Below, in pieces: positions 44,132 through 52,759 of a stretch of 64,000 nt of DNA. Both the position numbers and the translations under genes were made by a program. Under the pieces are notes generated by a model. The model was not told where the DNA came from and ran no database searches. It saw nothing but the letters and a program-made list of their open reading frames with translations. Within the stretch, counting starts at the first letter, position 1. Each line of letters opens with the position of its first letter. Source of the DNA: Paraburkholderia lacunae (GTDB lineage Bacteria > Pseudomonadota > Gammaproteobacteria > Burkholderiales > Burkholderiaceae); the NCBI RefSeq assembly GCF_003353175.1, contig NZ_QHKS01000019.1, positions 92,169 to 156,168 on the forward strand, given 5' to 3'.

Positions 44132-45739
44132 ATGAACGCACGCACGATGCCCCACGACGCCGCGGTGCCCGACGCGTGCGCGCCCATCGATATCGATATC
44201 GCGATCATCGGCTCCGGCTTTGCAGGCTTGGGCATGGCGATCCGGCTCCGGCAAGCCGGCATGACCGACTTCCTCGTCGCCGAAAAGGCCGATTCAGTCG
44301 GCGGCACCTGGCGCGACAATCACTACCCCGGCTGCGCCTGCGACGTGCAATCGCACGTCTATTCGTTCTCGTTCGCCCCGAATCCGCACTGGACCCGCAT
44401 GTTCGCGCGCCAGCCGGAAATTCGCGCTTATCTGGAAGACTGCACGCAGCGCTTCGGCATCCAGCGGCATGTGCGCTTCGCCCATGAACTGGCGAGTGCG
44501 ATCTATGACGAAACGCGTCACCGCTGGCAATTGACGTTCGCCAATGGCCGGCAATGGTCGGCGCGGGTGTTGATCTCCGGCATGGGCGGACTGTCGCGCG
44601 CGGCCATCCCGAACCTTCCCGGCATCGAAAAATTCAAGGGCAAGGCGTTCCACTCGCAGCACTGGGACCACACCTATCCGCTCGAAGGCAAACGCGTCGC
44701 CGTGATCGGCACCGGCGCGAGCGCGATCCAGTTCGTGCCGCAAATCGCGCCGCGCGTGGCCCGCCTGAACCTGTTCCAGCGCACGCCGCCGTGGATCATG
44801 CCGAAGGCCGACCGCCCGGTGAAGCCGCTCGAACAGTGGCTGTTCAGGCATCTGCCGTTCACACAAAAGATCATGCGTGCGGCCCTCTACTGCATGCTCG
44901 AATCGCGCGCGTTCGGCTTCGCGATCCACCCTTCGCTGATGAAGACCGCGCAGAAAGTCGCCGAGCGGCATCTGCGCCGCCAGGTGCCCGATCCGCAATT
45001 GCGCGCCACGCTCACGCCCAACTACACGATGGGCTGCAAGCGCATTCTGATTTCGAACGACTACTTCCCCGCGCTGTCGCGCGAGAACGTGGCGGTGACG
45101 ACCTCCGGCATCGCGCACGTCGAAGAAGACGCGGTGATCACCACCGACGGCGCGCGTCATCCCGCCGACTGCCTGATCTTCGGCACCGGCTTCCAGGTGG
45201 CCGATCCGTTTCCGCGCGGCGTGGTGCGCGGGCGTGGCGGCGTCGATATCGTCGACACGTGGCGCGACGGCGCGCATGCGTATCTCGGCACCGCGCTGCC
45301 GGGCTATCCGAACTTCTTCATGATCGTCGGCCCGAACACGGGCCTTGGGCACAACTCGATGGTGTTCATGATCGAGTCGCAGGTCGAGTACATCCTGCGC
45401 GCGCTGAAGACCATGGCCACTGAACGCGCCGCCGCGATCGAAGTGCGACCTCATGTGGAGAGCGCATACAACGAACGGATCCAGCAGAAGCTTGGCCGTG
45501 CGATCTGGTCGACGGGCGGCTGCAGGAGCTGGTACCTCGATCCGAAGACCGGCAAGAACACCACCCTGTGGCCGGGATTCGCGTACAAATTCCGCCAGGC
45601 GACCAGCACCTTCAGCATGGACGATTACCTCGCGTATTCGCCCGCGGCGCAAACAGTCGGCACGCACCTGGCCGCACCGCCGGCGCACGCGCATCTGCAT
45701 GGCAACGCAGCGTCGTCGGCGTCCGCCGAAGCGATCTGA
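44132..45739 (+). CDS. Flavin-containing (Baeyer-Villiger-type) monooxygenase
   Basis: A 535-residue FAD/NADPH monooxygenase. The FAD motif IIGSGFAGLGMAIRLRQAG is at about 25-43, the BVMO fingerprint FKGKAFHSQHWDHTYP (pattern F-x-G-x3-H-x3-W) at about 168-183, and the NADPH Rossmann motif VIGTGASAIQFVPQIA at about 190-205. The tail has an Ala/His-rich stretch. It would convert ketones to esters or hydroxylate alkyl substrates. AAGGAGG precedes the ATG. First gene of a three-gene operon. Confidence 0.9.
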   Translation: MNARTMPHDAAVPDACAPIDIDIAIIGSGFAGLGMAIRLRQAGMTDFLVAEKADSVGGTWRDNHYPGCACDVQSHVYSFSFAPNPHWTRMFARQPEIRAYLEDCTQRFGIQRHVRFAHELASAIYDETRHRWQLTFANGRQWSARVLISGMGGLSRAAIPNLPGIEKFKGKAFHSQHWDHTYPLEGKRVAVIGTGASAIQFVPQIAPRVARLNLFQRTPPWIMPKADRPVKPLEQWLFRHLPFTQKIMRAALYCMLESRAFGFAIHPSLMKTAQKVAERHLRRQVPDPQLRATLTPNYTMGCKRILISNDYFPALSRENVAVTTSGIAHVEEDAVITTDGARHPADCLIFGTGFQVADPFPRGVVRGRGGVDIVDTWRDGAHAYLGTALPGYPNFFMIVGPNTGLGHNSMVFMIESQVEYILRALKTMATERAAAIEVRPHVESAYNERIQQKLGRAIWSTGGCRSWYLDPKTGKNTTLWPGFAYKFRQATSTFSMDDYLAYSPAAQTVGTHLAAPPAHAHLHGNAASSASAEAI

Positions 45740-45874
45740 CGCAGCGACGAACACAAGCAAAAAATATAACCAGCAACACCACGACAAAGCGCCGTTCAGA
45801 GAGGACCGCAACCCTTTTGCATGGGACCGGAGTAAGTGCTAAAGCGCCGACTCTGGTCGACAGGAGATAAGCCA

Positions 45875-46786
45875 ATGAAGAACTTCACCGACAGAGTGGC
45901 CGCGATCACCGGCGCCGGCTCGGGCATGGGCCGTTCGCTCGCGATTCAGCTGGCGCGCGAAGGCTGCCACCTCGCGCTCGCCGACCGCAATGCTGCGAGC
46001 CTCGCCGAGACCGCGAAACTGGCGGAGGCCGCCTCGCCACATGTCGTCGGCACGCCGCTGCGGATCACCACGCGCGTGCTCGACGTGTCGGACCGCGCCG
46101 CAATGTTCGACTGGGCGGCTGAGACGGCCGCCCAGCATCATCGGGTGAACCTCGTGTTCAACAACGCGGGCGTGGCGCTGTCGAGCACGATCGAAGGCAT
46201 GGATTACGCCGATCTGGAGTGGATCGTCGGCATCAATTTCTGGGGCGTCGTGCACGGCACCAAGGCGTTTCTGCCGTATATCAAGGCGTCAGGCGCGGGG
46301 CACATCGTCAATACGTCGAGCGTGTTCGGCCTGTTCTCGCAGCCCGGCATGAGCGGCTACAACGCGACCAAATTCGCGGTGCGCGGCTTTACCGAAGCGC
46401 TGCGCCAGGAACTCGACCTGATGAAGTGCGGCGTGTCGGCGACCTGCGTGCATCCGGGCGGCATCCGCACGAGCATCGCGCAGTCGAGCCGGATCTCGTC
46501 GAACATGGTCGGCTTCATGCTGGAAAACGAGCAGCAAGGCAAGGACGACTTCGAGAAGTTCTTCATCACCACTGCCGACGAAGCGGCGCGCGTGATTCTC
46601 GACGGCGTGCGCAAGAACAGGCGGCGCGTGCTGATCGGCCGCGACGCCCGCGCCGCCGACTGGCTGGCGCGCACGCTGCCGGCGGCCTACCAGGCGCTGG
46701 TCGTGATGCAGACGCGCCGCATCAAACGCATCGCCGAAAAGCGCGCGCGCCGCGCCGCCGCGCAGGTGAACGGACGGCGCGCCTGA
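45875..46786 (+). CDS. Short-chain dehydrogenase/reductase
   Basis: A 303-residue SDR. The cofactor motif TGAGSGMG is at 12-19, NNAG in LVFNNAGVAL at about 90, Ser in HIVNTSSVFG and the active site YNATK at about 162-166. The C-terminal extension (FFITTADEAARVILDGVRKN, then a basic RRIKRIAEKRARR tail) matches the SDR subgroup found with flavin monooxygenases of lipid/ketone metabolism. AGGAG precedes ATG 45875. Predicted to interconvert alcohol and ketone for the neighbouring monooxygenase. Confidence 0.9.
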   Translation: MKNFTDRVAAITGAGSGMGRSLAIQLAREGCHLALADRNAASLAETAKLAEAASPHVVGTPLRITTRVLDVSDRAAMFDWAAETAAQHHRVNLVFNNAGVALSSTIEGMDYADLEWIVGINFWGVVHGTKAFLPYIKASGAGHIVNTSSVFGLFSQPGMSGYNATKFAVRGFTEALRQELDLMKCGVSATCVHPGGIRTSIAQSSRISSNMVGFMLENEQQGKDDFEKFFITTADEAARVILDGVRKNRRRVLIGRDARAADWLARTLPAAYQALVVMQTRRIKRIAEKRARRAAAQVNGRRA

Positions 46787-46853
46787 TGCGGCCATCCCGT
46801 TCAAACCGATCAGTCAGATCAGCAGCACATAAGGGATCACAAGGAGAAAGGCC

Positions 46854-47735
46854 ATGATGCCGGTTCGCCGCGACCTTCGCTTCAACTTGCCGCAGGACCG
46901 TGCGTGCAATTGGCACGTGCAAGGCTCGCATGTGACGCACTTTTTCAACGCGCTTTCGCTGCTCTTTCCTGCCGGCGAGCGTTTCTTCATGGATAGCGTG
47001 CGCAACTATCGCGACCAGATCGACGATCCGGTCCTGAAGAAGCAGGTGCTGGGCTTCATCGGCCAGGAAGCCATGCATACGCGCGAGCACATCGAATACA
47101 ACGATCTGCTGCAGGAAGCCGGCTTGCCCGCGCACAAGCTCGACAAACGCTTGTGGGCGATTCTCAACTTCGGCCGCAAGGTCCTGCCGCATTCATATCA
47201 ACTCGCGATGACCGTGTGCCTCGAGCACTACACCGCGATGCTCGCGGGCTTGCTGCTGGAAGACGCCACGCGCATCGGCGGGTCGGTCGAAGGCTATACG
47301 CAGATGTGGACCTGGCATGCGCTCGAGGAAACCGAACACAAGTCCGTCTCGTACGACGTATGGAACGCGGTGCTCAAACCCGGCCTCGGCCGTTACCTGC
47401 TGCGCACCGGCACGATGCTCGCCACCACGCTGACGTTCTGGCTGATCGTGTTCGATTACCACGTGCGCCTGATCCTCGCCGACCACCAACGCGAAGGCCA
47501 TATCCGCGGCATGTGGCGCGTGGTGAAGTATCTGTACGGCCCGCGTCACGGCGTCTTTCCGCGTATTGCCGGTGAATGGCTGAGCTTTTTCCGGCCGGGG
47601 TTTCATCCGTGGGATCACGACAATCGCGCGCAACTGGCGCGCATCGACGGGCTCCTCGCCGCTGTCGACGCCGCCAATGCAGCCACGCCGAGCGCCCGCA
47701 AGGCGGCGCGGCGCGGCGTGCAGGCGGCCGCGTGA
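46854..47735 (+). CDS. Predicted metal-dependent hydrolase (diiron-like, PF10118 type)
   Basis: A 293-residue protein with ferritin-like metal motifs: GQEAMHTREHIEYN (about 76-89), CLEHYTAM (about 122-129) and WHALEETEHKSVSYD (about 157-171), i.e. repeated E-x2-H and H-x3-E-x2-H groups that suit a dinuclear site. A membrane-associated helix follows (LATTLTFWLIVFDYHV). The family is annotated as metal-dependent hydrolase but could be an oxygenase. AAGGAGAAAGG precedes the double ATG. Third gene of the monooxygenase/SDR operon. Confidence 0.82.
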   Translation: MMPVRRDLRFNLPQDRACNWHVQGSHVTHFFNALSLLFPAGERFFMDSVRNYRDQIDDPVLKKQVLGFIGQEAMHTREHIEYNDLLQEAGLPAHKLDKRLWAILNFGRKVLPHSYQLAMTVCLEHYTAMLAGLLLEDATRIGGSVEGYTQMWTWHALEETEHKSVSYDVWNAVLKPGLGRYLLRTGTMLATTLTFWLIVFDYHVRLILADHQREGHIRGMWRVVKYLYGPRHGVFPRIAGEWLSFFRPGFHPWDHDNRAQLARIDGLLAAVDAANAATPSARKAARRGVQAAA

Positions 47736-47920
47736 TGCGCGACACGCTGCCGGTCCAGCCCGGCGACGTGCGCCTCGCGGTCTACGTGTGCGGGCCGTTG
47801 GGTCGTTTTGCGCGAACCCGAGCGGATTGCGGCAAGCATCGAGCGCTTTGTCGAGCGGCATCGAGTGGTATCGAATGGACAGCGGAACGGGCACCGGCGC
47901 GGGCAACCCGGACAGCTCCG

Positions 47921-48475
47921 TCAACGCGCGCGCGGCAAGCGGGTGAATAGCGTCGGGTAGTCGATCACCAGGCCGTCGCCATCGACCTTCATATTCGCCG
48001 TGAAATTGCGGAAGATGCCTTCGTAGCGATACTCGTGGTTCAGCTCGATGCACGAATACGCCTGCTCGACACGCGTGACCTGCAAATCAGGCGTCGAAAT
48101 GTACGCCACGGAAATCGGCTGACGCTCGCCAACGGCCAGCTGCAAACGGCGAATCGGCAGCGTGTTGGTGAACGGGGTCGCCGCTATATCGATGTCGATA
48201 CATCCCTCGATCGAGCTCAGCAGGATGCCGTGGCCGTCTCGCCAATGGCCCGCGCCGTCGCCGTGCAATTCCAGCTCGCCGCCGCCGACGATCTTCAGCC
48301 ACGCATACCTGGTGCGCCATTGCGAATCGCAGCGCACCTTGTAGTGCAGACCGTAGGCCTTGCCGTAGCGCTGCCCGACCACGGCGCTTTCGACCGCAAC
48401 GCCTCCGTCGCGGGCGTCGAACGCCAGATGCTCGACGCCGTCGCCCTCTTCCGATGCCCATCGTAGTTCACGCAT
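47921..48475 (-). CDS. Putative glycolipid-binding protein (PF06475-like)
   Basis: A 184-residue protein resembling the putative glycolipid-binding family. Markers are MRELRWASEEGDGVEHLAFD, GLHYKVRCDSQWRTRYAWLK, GCIDIDIAATPFTNTLPIRR, and VIDYPTLFTRL. No signal peptide. The ATG at 48475 has AGGAG upstream; an ATG at 48535 is less likely. It ends about 185 bases from the converging hydrolase gene. Biological role not established. Confidence 0.8.
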   Translation of the reverse strand: MRELRWASEEGDGVEHLAFDARDGGVAVESAVVGQRYGKAYGLHYKVRCDSQWRTRYAWLKIVGGGELELHGDGAGHWRDGHGILLSSIEGCIDIDIAATPFTNTLPIRRLQLAVGERQPISVAYISTPDLQVTRVEQAYSCIELNHEYRYEGIFRNFTANMKVDGDGLVIDYPTLFTRLPRAR

Positions 48476-48846
48476 CAGCACGTCTCCTGGTGGAACGGCG
48501 TGGCGAATCCGTAGGTCCGCGTGCCGCGGCTCCATATCGTAGCGCGAACGTGCTGCGAATGTGGTGCGAACGTGGCGCGAGAGCTCGCGGTTCGCCGACT
48601 TCGTTCGCGACGGCGCGCCGGTGTTACGCCGGTGTCACGCAGACATCGCACTGATGTCGCGCTGATGTCGCGCTGATGTCGCTCCTGACTCGCGCCGCTG
48701 TCGCAAATAGCCACTATCAATGCGCGCGAATGCCCGGCGCGGCGTCGGTAGCCTATCCTCGCGGGTTCAACATCCAACCTGATCTGGCGCATGGGCCTGT
48801 TCGCATGCGCCGGACTCGCTCATCGAAGTCACGCCGCCCTTCAGCC
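48476..48846. other. 371-base gap upstream of the urea transporter
   Basis: No supported gene. Contains three tandem 11-bp repeats (CTGATGTCGCG at 48651-48661 and 48662-48672, CTGATGTCGCT at 48673-48683), directly after a partly inverted AGACATCGCA. An upstream extension of the transporter frame from 48676 is open but has poor codon use. Confidence 0.6.
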
Positions 48847-49812
48847 ATGCATGCCGCCGCCACCGAAGCACAATCCGCCGCCTTGCGCACGCTGTTGCGC
48901 AGCTTCGGCCAGATCGTGCTGCAACCGAACGCTTTCACCGGTGCCTGCCTGCTCGCCGCATGGCTGCTGTGCGATCCGCGCCTTGCGTGCGCGGCGCTGA
49001 TGGGCGCAGTCGCGGCAAACGTCAGCGCGGTGTTGGCCGGCTATCGCGAGGACGAGACGCGCGCCGGCCTGCATGGCTTCAACGGCGCGCTGGCCGGCCT
49101 CGCCGCCTTCAGCTTCATTGCCGACGATGCGACCGCTGCCGCGGTGGCGATTCTCGCCGCGACCGGCACCGCGTGGCTGCTGGAGCCATGGTCGCGCTGG
49201 TTGCGCGCGCGCAGGCTCGGTTTTTTCTCGAGCCCCTGTCTGATCGTGACGTGGTTCTGGCTGCCGCTGGTGAACAGCGGCGCTCACCCAGCGAGCCTCG
49301 CCACGCCACTGACGTTCAGCAGCGCGCAATTGATCAGCGGCCTATTCTCCGGCTTTGCGCAAACCGGCTTTGCATCCGGCGCGCTGCCAGGTTTGCTGGT
49401 GTGGCTCGGGATTGCCGCGGCATCATGGCGGCACGCGCTCTGGGCGCTAGCCGGCGCAGCCCTCGCGAGCGCCGCGCACCTGCTGAGCGGCGCCAACGCA
49501 AGCTCGTTCGACGCGGGCCTGTTAGGATTCAACGGCGCGCTGACCGCGATCGCGCTCGCTGATAGCTGCGTCGCGGCGACGCTTGGAGGCGTGGCGCTTT
49601 CGGTCGTGCTGCAAATGGCTGCCGCTTTCTACGGCTTGCCGGCCATGACGGCGCCGTTCGTACTCGCGACGTGGAGTATGCAACGGCTTAGCCGCCGCGG
49701 CCGCCGCGTCAGGCGTCAGACGGCAACGCCCGAGTTGGCGGCACATGCCGAAACAGAGCGCGCCGCGACGGCATCGGCATCGGCATCGGCATCGGCATCG
49801 GCATCGGCATAG
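48847..49812 (+). CDS. Urea transporter (UT family)
   Basis: A 321-residue, highly hydrophobic protein with the two-fold pseudo-repeat of UT-type urea channels: GFNGALAGLAAFSF (about 78-91) and GFNGALTAIALAD (about 227-239) are the paired urea-selectivity signatures. About ten helices are predictable. ATG 48847 (MHAAATEAQ) was chosen; no strong ribosome site. The C-terminal tail after the last helix is basic and then ends in an (Ala-Ser) repeat encoded by a hexanucleotide microsatellite. No urease genes are in the window. Confidence 0.88.
   Translation: MHAAATEAQSAALRTLLRSFGQIVLQPNAFTGACLLAAWLLCDPRLACAALMGAVAANVSAVLAGYREDETRAGLHGFNGALAGLAAFSFIADDATAAAVAILAATGTAWLLEPWSRWLRARRLGFFSSPCLIVTWFWLPLVNSGAHPASLATPLTFSSAQLISGLFSGFAQTGFASGALPGLLVWLGIAAASWRHALWALAGAALASAAHLLSGANASSFDAGLLGFNGALTAIALADSCVAATLGGVALSVVLQMAAAFYGLPAMTAPFVLATWSMQRLSRRGRRVRRQTATPELAAHAETERAATASASASASASASA
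49771..49812 (+). repeat. GCATCG hexanucleotide microsatellite at the transporter C-terminus
   Basis: Six perfect GCATCG units (49771-49806) followed by GCATAG, whose TAG is the stop. Unit length six keeps frame, so slippage would only change the number of Ala-Ser pairs. Confidence 0.95.
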
Positions 49813-49863
49813 ACCACACGCGAGTTAGCGACGTCAGTAGCAAAGCAATCTCAGGAGACAACC

Positions 49864-50640
49864 ATGTCGTTCACCCACACGCCCGCAGGCCGCATCGCCG
49901 AGACGGGCCCCATCTCCGCGGAGGAACAGCGGACCCGCGTCGACCTGGCCGCCGCATATCGCCTCGCGGCGCTCAACGGCTGGGACGATATGATCTACAC
50001 GCATATCTCCGCGAGCGTTCCCGGCGAACCCGGTCACTTTCTGATCAACCCGTTCGGCCTCGCGTTCGACGAAGTCCGCGCGTCCAATCTGGTGAAGATC
50101 GATATCGAAGGCAACATCGTCGGTGCGAGCGAGCATCCGGTCAACGCCACCGGCTTCGCGCTGCACGCCGCCGTGCATGCGGCGCGCACCGATGCCTTCT
50201 GCGTGATGCACTTGCACAATACGGCGGGCGTTGCGGTGTCCGCGCAACCGGCGGGTTTGCTGCCGGCGTCGCAACATGCACTGCGTTTTTACGGCCAGCT
50301 CGCGTACCACGACTATGAAGGCCTCGCCTTCACGCCGGCCGAGGGCGAGCGCCTCGTCGCGCATCTGGGCGACAAGCCGGCAATGTTGCTGCGCAATCAC
50401 GGCACGCTGACCACTGGCCGTACCGTCGCGGAAGCCTACGTGCTGATGGCGACGCTCATCAAGGCATGCGAAATCCAGTTGCAGGCGCAGGCATGCGGCA
50501 CGGAACTGGTTGTCCCGCCCGGCGCGATAGCGGCACGCACCGCCGAACAGCTGTACGACGGCGGCGCGGTGGAAGGCGCGCTGGAATGGCCTGCTTTGCT
50601 GCGCAAGCTCGACCGGATCGACCGCACGTTTCGCGACTGA
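49864..50640 (+). CDS. Class II aldolase/adducin family protein
   Basis: A 258-residue protein of the zinc-dependent class II aldolase/adducin fold. DDMIYTHISASVPG (about 40-53), INPFGLAFDEVRASNLVKID, the metal site MHLHNTAG (about 114-121; two His) and LLRNHGTLTTG (about 176-186; third His) are visible. The acidic residue and precise substrate contacts resemble the adducin-like subgroup whose substrates are often unknown. CAGGAG precedes the ATG. It is followed by a tautomerase gene, suggesting a common catabolic unit. Confidence 0.88.
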   Translation: MSFTHTPAGRIAETGPISAEEQRTRVDLAAAYRLAALNGWDDMIYTHISASVPGEPGHFLINPFGLAFDEVRASNLVKIDIEGNIVGASEHPVNATGFALHAAVHAARTDAFCVMHLHNTAGVAVSAQPAGLLPASQHALRFYGQLAYHDYEGLAFTPAEGERLVAHLGDKPAMLLRNHGTLTTGRTVAEAYVLMATLIKACEIQLQAQACGTELVVPPGAIAARTAEQLYDGGAVEGALEWPALLRKLDRIDRTFRD

Positions 50641-50691
50641 GCTGGCGTGACTCGATCCGCACGCTAACTTCTTCAATCCCGGAGACACGCC

Positions 50692-50883
50692 ATGCCCACG
50701 TTTCACATCGAACTCTTCGAAGGCCGCTCGCTGGAACAGAAACGCCAGTTCGTCGAAGCCATCACCAAAGCGACCTGCGAATCGCTCGGCGTCGAACCGA
50801 ACTCGGTGGATATCATTCTCACTGACGTGAAACGCGAAAACTGGGCCACGGGTGGGCGATTGTGGTCCGACGCGGATGCGTGA
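50692..50883 (+). CDS. 4-oxalocrotonate tautomerase-like protein
   Basis: A 63-residue tautomerase-superfamily monomer. Catalytic Pro2 follows the initiator Met (MPTFHIELFEGRSLEQKRQF), and VDIILTDVKRENWATGGRLW carries the Arg/Trp pair common in the family. It normally forms hexamers and interconverts enol and keto acids. GGAG lies upstream. Immediately downstream of the class II aldolase gene. Confidence 0.92.
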   Translation: MPTFHIELFEGRSLEQKRQFVEAITKATCESLGVEPNSVDIILTDVKRENWATGGRLWSDADA

Positions 50884-50942
50884 GCGTCAGCCAGCGTCGC
50901 CAAACGTCGACCAGTCCGAGATATCCGGTACTCAAACGGGAC

Positions 50943-51653
50943 TCAAGCGCCCCGCGTTTCCGCCTCGACCGCGTCGGCCAGCGCCGCCATCGTGGCGAAT
51001 CTGAACGTCGGCGTCGTGACTTCGGACGGCGTCGGCGTCGCGCCGAAACCCTTCAGGCCCTGACGGCGTTCGATCCAGCACGTCGAATAACCCAGCGCGG
51101 TCGCCACGCCGATATCGTGATACTGGCTCTGCGCCGTATGCAGAATCTCGCCGAACTTGTAGCCGAACGCCGCCTGCCGTCCACGGTTGTATGCAAAGAA
51201 TTGCGGATTGGGCTTGGCGACGCCGGTTTCATCGCACGTCACCGTATCGTCGAACGGATCGCCGAGCGTGTAGGCGTAAGACGAAAGCGCCACGCGATCT
51301 GCATTCGTCATGGCGACGAGGCGAAAGTGTTTGCGCAGACGTTTGAGCGCATCGACTGAATCGCTGAATGCGGGCCAGTCGAGCACGTCGCGCTGGAACG
51401 CAGCGGCGGTTTGCGCGTCGTCCGGCAGACCCAGCTCTTGCGCGAGCGACAGATAAACATTGGCCATCTCCTTGCTCGAGCGGCCCGGATGCTTTTCACG
51501 GCCGCGCATGTAGGGCTGGAAGATCTGATCGTCGGTCAGGTCTTTTGCTGCGTCGCCGCCGAGCCGGCGCACCGAGGCGAGCACCCCGCTTTCAAAGTCG
51601 ATCAGCGTGCCGACGACGTCGAAAGTCAACACCTTGAATTGAGTCAATTTCAT
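50943..51653 (-). CDS. HAD-family haloacid dehalogenase-like hydrolase
   Basis: A 236-residue HAD hydrolase similar to type II haloacid dehalogenases. Nucleophile motif LTFDVVGTLIDF (Asp12; the second usual D/Y position is Val), motif II VAMTNAD, motif III Lys in GVAKPNPQFF, then ILHTAQSQYHDIGVA (motif IV region). It is divergent from the LysR gene over a dyad and strong promoter, so it is probably LysR-controlled. The substrate may not be halogenated. Confidence 0.87.
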   Translation of the reverse strand: MKLTQFKVLTFDVVGTLIDFESGVLASVRRLGGDAAKDLTDDQIFQPYMRGREKHPGRSSKEMANVYLSLAQELGLPDDAQTAAAFQRDVLDWPAFSDSVDALKRLRKHFRLVAMTNADRVALSSYAYTLGDPFDDTVTCDETGVAKPNPQFFAYNRGRQAAFGYKFGEILHTAQSQYHDIGVATALGYSTCWIERRQGLKGFGATPTPSEVTTPTFRFATMAALADAVEAETRGA

Positions 51654-51724
51654 TTCGTAATCCTTTGAAGTCCGTAACTAAGATTCAGTGAATGACGCCA
51701 GGTCTTGCCGCGCGTTTCGAAAAA

Positions 51725-51764
51725 ATATACGGGCCGATCTTATTGACAGCAATTCCCTAATTGT
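51725..51764 (-). promoter_or_regulatory. Promoter and LysR-type dyad between HAD gene and lysR
   Basis: On -, TTGCTG (51753-51748) and TATATT (51730-51725) are 17 bases apart, about 70 bases from the HAD ATG. The inverted repeat CAATT-CCCT-AATTG (51751-51764) overlaps the -35, a common LysR activation position, and is also next to TTGACA (51744-51749) facing lysR. Confidence 0.65.
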
Positions 51765-51787
51765 TGGATCGGGCATAACATCAGGTT

Positions 51788-52759
51788 ATGCCGAATCTCC
51801 GTCGAAAACTGCCCAGCGCGAACGCCTTGTTCGTGTTCGAAGCCGCCGCCCGTTGTGGCAATTTCACGCGCGCGGCGCAGGAGTTGTATGTCAGTCAGCC
51901 GGCTGTCAGCAGAATGCTCGCGCGCATGGAAGATCATCTCGGCGTGCAATTGTTCGAGCGGGTGCGTGGTGGGATTGAACTGACGGAAAACGGCAGGATT
52001 CTCTACCGCAAGATCAGCGAGGGGTTCGGCGGAATAGAAGACGCGCTGCGCGAAATCGAAGCGCGCGCCACCGGTGTGGAAGCCGTCACGCTCTCGGTAT
52101 CCACGGCGTTCACCACGCATTGGCTGATGCCGCGGCTGAACCGCCTCAAGCAGGCGTTCCCGTCGATCGATCTGCGTTTTCAGCTTATTTCAGGGCGCAT
52201 CGGCGGTCCGCTCGTCGACGTCGATCTCGGCATGCGATTCCTGAGGGAGGAAGAGTTCGACGCCAACAGCGCGCTCGTGATGCCCGAGACGCTGCTGCCG
52301 ATCTGCAACCAGCGCTATTACGCGCAGATGCAGCAGGAAGCCGGCCGCGAAAAAGGCGACACGGTGATCGTCATGGACGACGAAGAGCGCGGCTGGCATG
52401 AGCGCTTCACAGCGTTCGCGGAACATCGGCGGCGGGCGGCCAACATGCTGAGCTTCAACGACTACTCGATCGTCGTGCAGGCCGCGCTGCTCGGCCAGGG
52501 CATCGCGCTCGGCTGGCTCAACGTAGTGGCGCGCTGGCTGTGCGAAGGCGCACTGGTGCCGGCCGAAAACGAAATCATCGTGACCAACCGGCGCTTCTGT
52601 ATCGTCGCGCCGCCCAATCGTCCGATGCGGCCCGTCGTGGCGAGCTTGCGCGACTGGATCATCGAAGAAACGCGGGCGGATATACGCTCGGTCGATCGCA
52701 CGCACCCGGCGCTCGGCATCCGCGCCGCGCTAAAGAAAACCGGGCTGGCGCTCGGCTGA
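51788..52759 (+). CDS. LysR-family regulator (GcvA-like)
   Basis: A 323-residue LysR protein. The HTH reads LPSANALFVFEAAARCGNFT, RAAQELYVSQPAVSRMLARM, at about 8-60. GcvA-like proteins share this SANALFVFEA start. Effector domain follows (VTLSVSTAFTTHWLMPRLNR). Divergent from the HAD gene, its probable target. Its last 30 bases overlap the end of the converging araC gene. Confidence 0.9.
   Translation: MPNLRRKLPSANALFVFEAAARCGNFTRAAQELYVSQPAVSRMLARMEDHLGVQLFERVRGGIELTENGRILYRKISEGFGGIEDALREIEARATGVEAVTLSVSTAFTTHWLMPRLNRLKQAFPSIDLRFQLISGRIGGPLVDVDLGMRFLREEEFDANSALVMPETLLPICNQRYYAQMQQEAGREKGDTVIVMDDEERGWHERFTAFAEHRRRAANMLSFNDYSIVVQAALLGQGIALGWLNVVARWLCEGALVPAENEIIVTNRRFCIVAPPNRPMRPVVASLRDWIIEETRADIRSVDRTHPALGIRAALKKTGLALG

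Noticed and set aside
47736..47920. Open frames at the 3' end between the hydrolase and glycolipid-binding genes
   Set aside because: Short, mutually overlapping, Arg/Ala-rich and without ribosome sites.
49771..49812. Phase-variable switch at the urea transporter
   Set aside because: The six-base unit preserves the reading frame and lies at the very end of the protein, so on/off switching is not expected.
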